This document shows positions 9,194 through 15,900 of a stretch of DNA of 17,916 nucleotides, piece by piece. The first letter of the stretch is position 1, and each line of letters starts with the position of its first letter. The position numbers were made by a program, and so were the translations under genes. The notes beneath the pieces are model-generated. The model was not told the origin of the DNA and did no database searches. It was given only the letters and a program-made list of their open reading frames with translations. The DNA comes from Bifidobacteriaceae bacterium (GTDB taxonomy: Bacteria; Actinomycetota; Actinomycetes; Actinomycetales; WQXJ01): assembly GCA_031279575.1 (NCBI GenBank), contig JAITIG010000067.1:1-17916 (forward strand). The letters are read 5' to 3'.

Positions 9194-9267
9194 GCCCCCA
9201 TGGCCCAATTGGCAGAGGCACCCGGCTTAAAACCGGTTCAGTGCGAGTTCAAGTCTCGCTGGGGGCA
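9194..9267 (+). tRNA. tRNA with UAA anticodon, tRNA-Leu(TAA) by anticodon, short variable loop
   Basis: A full cloverleaf can be drawn. The acceptor arm 9194-9200 (GCCCCCA) pairs perfectly with 9260-9266 (TGGGGGC). The D arm begins at 9203. The anticodon stem is 9221-9225 with 9233-9237; four pairs form and the outermost is a C-U mismatch. The loop CTTAAAA places TAA at 9228-9230. The T arm 9243-9247/9255-9259 is perfect with loop TTCAAGT. The discriminator is A9267, as tRNA-Leu requires; CCA is not encoded. The variable region is only 5 bases (9238-9242), whereas ordinary bacterial tRNA-Leu is class II with a long variable arm. It follows ppx on the same strand after a 33-base gap. Confidence 0.9.
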
Positions 9268-9320
9268 CCCCGCCTGGACGATGCCGTCTGCCGCCTGGGG
9301 GCGGGTATGTTAACGCGCGT

Positions 9321-9515
9321 TTATTCCCGGTTGGGCGGGCGCGGCGGGCGGGCGGGGGCGGCTGGGGCTGGTTTGGGGGCGGTCTTGGGGGCGCTGGGCG
9401 GCCTTTTGAGGGCGGCGGCGCCGCCGCCGGGCTGGTCGCGGCCGCTCAGGCCAAAACAGCAGCACATGCGCTGCCGCAGGTCGGGGCCGCGGGCCGGATC
9501 TCGAATTTTGGGCAT
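9321..9515 (-). CDS. candidate small basic Pro/Ala-rich protein with a CCC motif
   Basis: A 64-residue ORF starting MPKIRDPARGPDLRQRM, followed by CCCFGLSGRDQPGGG and a basic Pro/Ala/Lys tail ending PPRPPNRE and TAA. I do not recognise a family. In favour: most codons end in C or G like real genes here, it fills an otherwise empty gap, and TAGTAT (plus 9521-9526) lies 5 bases before the ATG with CTGTCA (plus 9545-9550) 18 bases further up. That is a good layout for a leaderless transcript. Against: low-complexity GC-rich DNA gives chance ORFs, the tail looks compositionally simple, and no homologue is known to me. It converges on the tRNA and does not lead into another minus-strand gene, so a leader-peptide role is not supported here. 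Confidence 0.4.
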   Translation of the reverse strand: MPKIRDPARGPDLRQRMCCCFGLSGRDQPGGGAAALKRPPSAPKTAPKPAPAAPARPPRPPNRE

Positions 9516-9520
9516 GGGTG

Positions 9521-9550
9521 ATACTACGCAGCCGTCCAACCGCCTGACAG
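9521..9550 (-). promoter_or_regulatory. promoter-like sequence for the small minus-strand ORF
   Basis: On the minus strand CTGTCA (9545-9550) and TAGTAT (9521-9526) are separated by 18 bases. The predicted start falls on the A of the ATG at 9515, six bases past the -10, so a transcript from here would be leaderless or nearly so. Confidence 0.4.
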
Positions 9551-9713
9551 TGCCCTCCGATAGCCTCTCTTGCAGGTTCGTCCCTGGCGTAACGGCGCTG
9601 GGGCGGGCTGTCTGGTGGGTTTTCTCCCTTGGTCGCGGTCGCCGGGTCTAGGGGAGTGAGCCGATCAGGCGGTCGCGGAGCTGGCGCAGGTGGTGGGGCC
9701 GGCCGCGTGGCCA

Positions 9714-9725
9714 AACTACGTAGTT
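9714..9725. promoter_or_regulatory. 12-bp palindrome upstream of the surface protein gene
   Basis: AACTACGTAGTT is a perfect palindrome about 58 bases before the ATG at 9784, in a locally AT-richer spot. GTAGT followed by cytosines recurs a few bases further on. It could be an operator, but no promoter hexamers are clear around it. Confidence 0.35.
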
Positions 9726-9768
9726 CCCGGTAGTCCCCCGTTGTCAAACCGGCAGCGGCCCTCGTGGC

Positions 9769-9775
9769 AAGGAAG
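9769..9775 (+). promoter_or_regulatory. ribosome binding site of the giant surface protein
   Basis: AAGGAAG lies 8 bases before the ATG at 9784 and fixes the start, which also gives a correct signal peptide. Confidence 0.7.
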
Positions 9776-9783
9776 TAAACAGC

Positions 9784-9957
9784 ATGAGCGCGAATCACCG
9801 TTCCCACAGTTCTGGCTCCACTCTGAATCTGGCCGGCGCACTGCGGCGCCTGCCAGGCGCAGTGGTCAAACCCATCGCTTTGCTGATGGCGGCGGCGATC
9901 GCGCTGGGCGGGGTGACCCTGGCCCAAAGCTGGATGGGCGCCCAGAGCGCCGAGGCG
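9784..9957 (+). other. signal peptide region of the surface protein
   Basis: Residues 1-58. A long polar N-region, then RRLPGAVVKP, a hydrophobic core IALLMAAAIALGGVTLA and a small-residue AQSAEA end. The extended N-region is common in very large Gram-positive surface proteins. There is no YSIRK-type motif. Confidence 0.75.
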
Positions 9958-12900
9958 GTGACGCGCAACACCGCCAACTGGAACGGCGTGTTCACCCGCG
10001 ACCAGCTCTGGTTCAAGGACAGCTTGGCCGGGAGGTGGATGCTAGCGGTGGCCAATCCGTCCAGCTACAACGCCTTCGTTGAGGCTGATTTCGTCCAGAT
10101 GTTCCAGCCCTCTGGCTCTGACCACGGGCTCAGGGCTGATTCCCATGACACCATCGCCGTCGGCCCGATCTTCAAGTACCTTGGCGATGAGACTTTGCAC
10201 ATGGTGGACCTCAACCAGTCCAGCACCTCGTCGGTTTATGTCTCGCGCGGCAACGGCACCGTTGACGGTTACAGCTACGGTGCTGTGCCGACTTGCAGCC
10301 TCTCCAGCCGTGGTGCCCAGTACAGCGCTGAGATCAACCAGAAGAACGGCTACCTCTACGCCGTTGGCGGTGGCAGTGGCGGATCAACCAACGTGGGCAA
10401 CAACCAAACCACCATCACCAGCCTTTACTCCCGCATTTTGACCGTCAATGCGACGTCGAGTCCCGGTTACGGCTGCGTGGTCGCGGCCCAGACGCTTAAC
10501 GCCGCCGGCGGTCAGTCCCTGCGCGCCCAATGGGCCGCCTTGACCGGGCAAACGGAGACCGGTAACTGGGACGCCGGCTCTGACATGGCGATCGACGCCA
10601 ACGGCAACCTCTATTTGATGTTGACCAACTCCGCCAGCCAGCACGCCCTGCTGCGCGTCAACATTCCCTTTGACGCCAACGGCCAGCCCCTGAACCCAAC
10701 CACCCAAAACCCCTGGACCTATGAGATCGTCCGGGCTTTCACCGCAAACACCACCAGTTCGGCGGTTTGGGGCATGGCCTTCATGGACGGCGCCCTCTAC
10801 ACCGCGCATGCCAACGACGACGTCTATCGTTGGGACCCGCTTTCGGGCATCGTCACCGATATGGGCAATGTGCACAGCCCGGTCGACCTGGCTAGCGCCC
10901 AAGCCGCCCCGGTCATCTCAGGCACCGTCTACAACGACGTCAACGGAGATGGTGTGATCAGCGGCGCGTCCGAGGTTGGAGTGTCCAACGTCACGGTGGA
11001 GATCTTCCAGGGCAACGCCGCCTCCGGTTCGACCACCTGGACCAAGCGCGGCGAGGTCGTTACCAATGCCGCCGGCAACTATTCGGCCTTGCTCAACTCG
11101 GCCTCGACCGAGTTCACGGTGCGGGTCAAGCGCCCGCAGATCAACGGCGTCAACGCCAGCCAGACTTACGCCAGCGCCGGCGTCTTCTACGGCTCTGGCT
11201 CCAGCGGCCCATCCAACACCTTGACCGCCTATTGCACCCAAGGCTCCGGCCGCGACTACCAGGCGCAGACCACCAGCGGGGCCTGCAGTGGCGCCCGCTA
11301 TGACGGCATCGACGCTCTCAACACCGCCCTGGGCTCCAGCGGCAACCCGTACTCCGCCAACGGTGGCGGCGCCATCGTCTCCAAGGTCGCCATGACCACC
11401 GACCAGGCTGTTGTCGAAGCCGATTTCGGCATCACCATGAGCGCCTCCTGGGGCGACTCGCCGCTGGCCTCGACCACCAACGCCCAGTTGGGCCCCTACG
11501 CCAACCCGAAGAGCGGCGGCCAGGATTACCTCTACCTCGGCGGTTCGGCCGGCATCTACGCGGACGGCGTGAACCACGCCAGCGCCAACGCCCACCCCAC
11601 GGACGATGGCGTCGAGTTCGCCCCCGTGCCCACCAGCGGCATCGTTCCGGCCGATTCTTGGGGGCCGGCCCAATCCCAGCTCATGGTGGCGGGCAAGAAC
11701 TACCGTTTCCGCATCAAGGCCAACGGCGACTCGAACGCGGTGGCGGCATCGACCATCAAAGCCTGGATCACCTCGGTCAACAGCTCTGGCGTCGCCGCCA
11801 GCAGCTTTGACACGGCGCTCAGCTGCGCCACGAAGGACGAGTATGGCTATCTCTACTGCGACTACACGGCTGGTTCGGGGCTGCCTTCCAGCAACATGGT
11901 GCCGGTCTACCTGCGCGCCCGGGTCTCATCCGACCCGGCTGTCAGCGCCGTCTCGCGCGGCCCGTCTGACCCGAACTCAATGCCGTGGGTGCCCAGCGGC
12001 GAGGTCGAGGACTACCAGCTTGGCGTGGCCGGCTCTGTCCTGCGGCTTTATGCCCGCACCACCGGCGGCGTGGCCGCCAACGTCCGCCTGGCCTTGGGCA
12101 ACGTCTCCAATGTGGCGCCCTCGCAGGCCACAACCAGCATTCTGACCAACGCCCAGGGGAGTTTCTCCAGTTCAACCGTGGGCCACGCCATCACCTCGCG
12201 CACCCAAAACCTGGTCATCACCACCTCTGGCGTGGGCGGCGCCAGCGCTTCGGCTTTGGAAGGCTGGGAGCTTGGCATCCGCGAGATCGACGGCGTCAAG
12301 GACACCTACTGCTACAACACCGAGACCGGCGCCCCGCTGGCCACCACAGTCATCCCCGGCTCGTCCCAGCTGGGCGTGCCCGCCTCTGGCTCCTCGCCCC
12401 TGCCGCAGCAGGTCAGCTGCTATTTGACCTACATCCCGCAGGGCTCGGTCGATCTGTCCACAGTCACGGCGGAGCCCTCCGCCAACCAGGACGAGCCAGT
12501 TGTGGTGCCCGGCTCCTCAACCGTCGAGCTGGCTGTCCAGGGCCAGGTCCGCGATGCCAACGGCGACCTCAAGACGGCCCCGGTCGAGGGCGGCTGGGTC
12601 ACCTTGAAGCTGTCGCCGCAGTCCGGCTCCCCGGCCGGTGGCGCCAAGTTGCAGTACTCGTCTGATTCCGGTGTCACCTGGGTCGACGCCGGCGACACCT
12701 ACGAGGCCAGAATCGGCGCCGATGGCGACTCCCTCTACCAGGTGCGCGTGCTCGGAGCCTCGGCCGGCGGCTACAACTTGGCCGCGCAGATCGGCAGCGA
12801 CTACCTCAAGAACAAGGAGACCGGCAACGCCACCAGCATCGACCCGGTCCAGATCTGGTTTGACGACGCCTCGGCTGAGGTGGACAACTCGTTTGCCCGC

Positions 12901-15900
12901 ATCACCGCCACCGCCAACCAAATCGCCAACCGCCTGGCGCCTGACACCAGCGCCAGCGACTGGGGCAAGCAGACCATCACCGTGACGCTGCAAAACTCGG
13001 CCGGCCAGCCGTATAAGAACGGCGAGTCGGAACTGCGCGCCACCTCGCCGGCGCAAGCTGGGGGCGGTTTGTACTACGCCGCCATCGACGGCCAGAACAG
13101 AGGCCTGTTCACCTGCGCCGAGGGCCTGCAAAGCGGCCGCTGCGAATCCGGCACCTACACGCTGGTGGTTTACGCCGCGAAGTCCGGCAGCCACAACATC
13201 ACCGTGACTTACACCCCCAAGGGCGGCACCGACACCGCCAACGCCTGGGTGGTCTTGGAGGGCAACCCCAACAACACCCCCAACCCGTCTGGCGCCAGCC
13301 ATGTCACGGCTGTCTTCACCGACCCGCCCGCCAGCGGCGCCGATTCGGTTTTGATTTTCAACCACACCGGTGAGAGCGTCCCGGAGGACACCCTTGACGC
13401 CTCCGACCAGCCCGATGGCGTTGGCCAAGAGAAGCTCACCGGCTACGGCTTCCACCCCACCGTCAAGGTGTGGGATGCCGGGCGCAACAACGCTTTGGCC
13501 GGCAAGTCGGTCCAGTTCCGCATCGGCGCTGACTGCGCCGCTTCGCTGACTGGCGGCGTCACGGTCAAACAGGAGACCACCGACGAGGACGGCGTCGCCT
13601 CGACTATTTTGACCTCGAACAAGGCTGGCAGCTGCAAGGTTGAGGCCTATGTCTACGTCGACGCCGCAACTGGCTGGGTCAAGGTCAACGACGGCGAGGA
13701 CTTGAACGGCGAGGGCAAGGTGGCCCGCTGGAAGGACGCCCCGGTCAGCCCCGCCAAGTCTGATTTCACTGTCTCGACGGCCTGGGTTGTGGCCAACGGC
13801 TCTGACACCGGCACCGTCACTGTGACGCTGATCGGCCAGAACGATATTCCGGTCACCAAAGCCGCCGACGCCATCCACGCCTCTGCCGCCCTGCCCGGGG
13901 CCAATCTCACCATCAGCGGCTTCGAGCACACCGTCGATGGCGTTTACACCGCCACCTTCAAGGGCACCACGGCTGGCGAGCACCCGGTCTCGGTCACCAT
14001 CGACGCCTCGGTCACCGCCGACGGTTTGGTTGGCCATGTCCTGGTCAAGGCGGGCGGCAATAATCTGGCCCGCTTGGAGTCTGGCCCCGCCGTCGACTCC
14101 AAGTCCGTCTTCATTTTCAAGACGGTCACCGCCAGCGACCCGGAGACCCTCCCCGCGGATGACCCGGCAGGCGTGGTTGTGGCGCGCAAGACGGGCGGCG
14201 TGTTCCACCCGCAGGTCAACGCTTTTGACGCGAATGGCAACCCTGTCGGCTCGGCGGGTGTGCGTTTCCGCATCTCCAGCGGCTGCGCGGCCCAGTTCGG
14301 CGAGACGTTCACCCAGGCCGGCGGCTTTGACATTGTCGAGAGGACAACTTCTGACGCGGGCACAGCCCAGACCACCATCAGCTCCACTGTCCAGGAGACC
14401 TGCCGCGTCTTCGCGGAGATCAAGGTTGGGGACGAGTGGAAGCCGGTTGGCGCCAACGTGACCCCGAACTTCAAGGACGCCGTGTGGCAAGACCCGGAAA
14501 TCGACTACTCCGCTTCTTATTACTCGGTGTCTGAGGCTGAGGTTGTGGCGGACGGCAACTCGGCCCTCAACTACGGCACCGTCACGGTTTACCTCCAGGG
14601 GAAGACCGGCCACCCGCTGACCACCGCTGCCACCAGCTTGGCGGCATCGGCCGATGACGATAAGTCTTTGCTCGAGTTCAGCGCCTTCACCCACACTGTT
14701 GGCGGTGTTTACACAGCCAAGTTCTGGGGTGTCAAGGCTGGTGATTGGGACGTCTCGGTCGAGGCGGCCGAGACGCCTGTCAGCGTCCAAAAGAACCAGT
14801 CCGGGGATGAGCTGAACAAGCAGGCGCACATGGTTGTGCCCCCGGCCAGCGCCAGCGACTCGATTTTGATCTTCAACTCTGCAGCGGAGTCGGACCCGTT
14901 CAACGATTGGGATGACACCGCTGTGGTGCCCAATGGCGTCGGCCAGCCGCTCAAGACCGGCCAAAGCTACCACCCGGCTGTCCGGGTGTGGGACGCTGGC
15001 CGCAACAACCCGGTCCCGAACGTCTACGTCCAGTTCACGGTGCCCCCTGACTGCGTCGGCACCTTCCAAAACAGCCAGCGGACCCATGTCATCCAGACGG
15101 ATGGCGACGGCAAGGCGTCCACCACTTTGACTTCGACCACGGTCGGCTCTTGCCAGGTGACGGCTGGGATCGGGACGTCTGCGACTGGCCCGTGGACGGC
15201 TGTGCCGGGCGGCCTGGGCGCAGGCGGCGGCTATGAGAAGCGCGCCACCTGGCAGGACCCGGATGTCGACCTGACAAAGTCCTATTTCCGCGTCTCTGAG
15301 GCCCCTGTGGTCGCCAGCAATGGCGAGTTCAAAGGCACTGTCACGGTCACCTTGATCGGCACCACCGGCCACACCATCACCACGGGGGCTGCCAGCCTGG
15401 GCGCGACCGGTCCATCTGGCGCCAACCTGTCGATTGGCTCCTTCACCTACCAGGAGCGCGACGGCGTTTACACCGCCCCCTTCTGGGGCACCAAGATAGG
15501 CGACCACCCGGTCTCGGTCACCGCCGGGGGCAAAGCCGTCCCGGTGGAGCTGGATAGCAGCCTCGAAGCCTTGAACGACAAAGCCCACCTGGTCAGCGGC
15601 CCGGTGGACCCGGGCGCCACCTCGGCTTCGCTCAGGGTGGACCAGGGCACGGTTTTCGCCAACGGCTCGGCTTATGTCTCGGCTTGGATGGTGGTGCAGG
15701 ACAGGTTCGGCAACCCAATCACCGGGGCCGACGCCACCTTGTGCCGCTTCGCTTTGGAGCCGGCCGGCACGGCTGCGGCCTGGTTCGGGCTCGCCAGCGC
15801 CCGCCAGAACCCGGCCGCCGCCACTGGCGCCACCGGCAGTGACGGCAAATGCACTGTGCAGATCCGCTCCCTCACTGAGGGTAATTACCCCGTCGCCGGC

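Larger units (their letters stand above)
9268..9783. other. intergenic region between the tRNA and the giant surface protein gene
   Basis: About 515 bases without a confident gene. It holds a candidate small minus-strand ORF (9321-9515) with its own promoter-like sequence, and a perfect 18-bp palindrome GGCGGCGGCGCCGCCGCC (9411-9428) inside that ORF. It also holds a short GACG-ATGC-CGTC hairpin just after the tRNA (about 9277-9288), the palindrome at 9714-9725 and the ribosome site of the surface protein. No integrase, direct repeat of the tRNA 3' end or U-rich terminator was seen. Confidence 0.6.

Noticed and set aside
9268..9312. Rho-independent terminator after the tRNA
   Set aside because: Only short or imperfect GC arms are present and no run of T follows.
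9241..9651. 136-codon plus-strand frame after the tRNA
   Set aside because: It begins inside the tRNA gene and reads low-complexity Gly/Arg sequence; no ribosome site.
9194..9783. tRNA-associated integration site (att) for a mobile island carrying the surface gene
   Set aside because: No repeat of the tRNA 3' end and no integrase is present in the window; the idea remains open beyond the right edge.
9310..9927. 205-codon minus-strand frame across the intergenic region
   Set aside because: It overlaps the start and signal peptide of the surface protein, and reads Pro/Arg-rich sequence. The smaller ORF at 9321-9515, in another frame, has the better promoter context.
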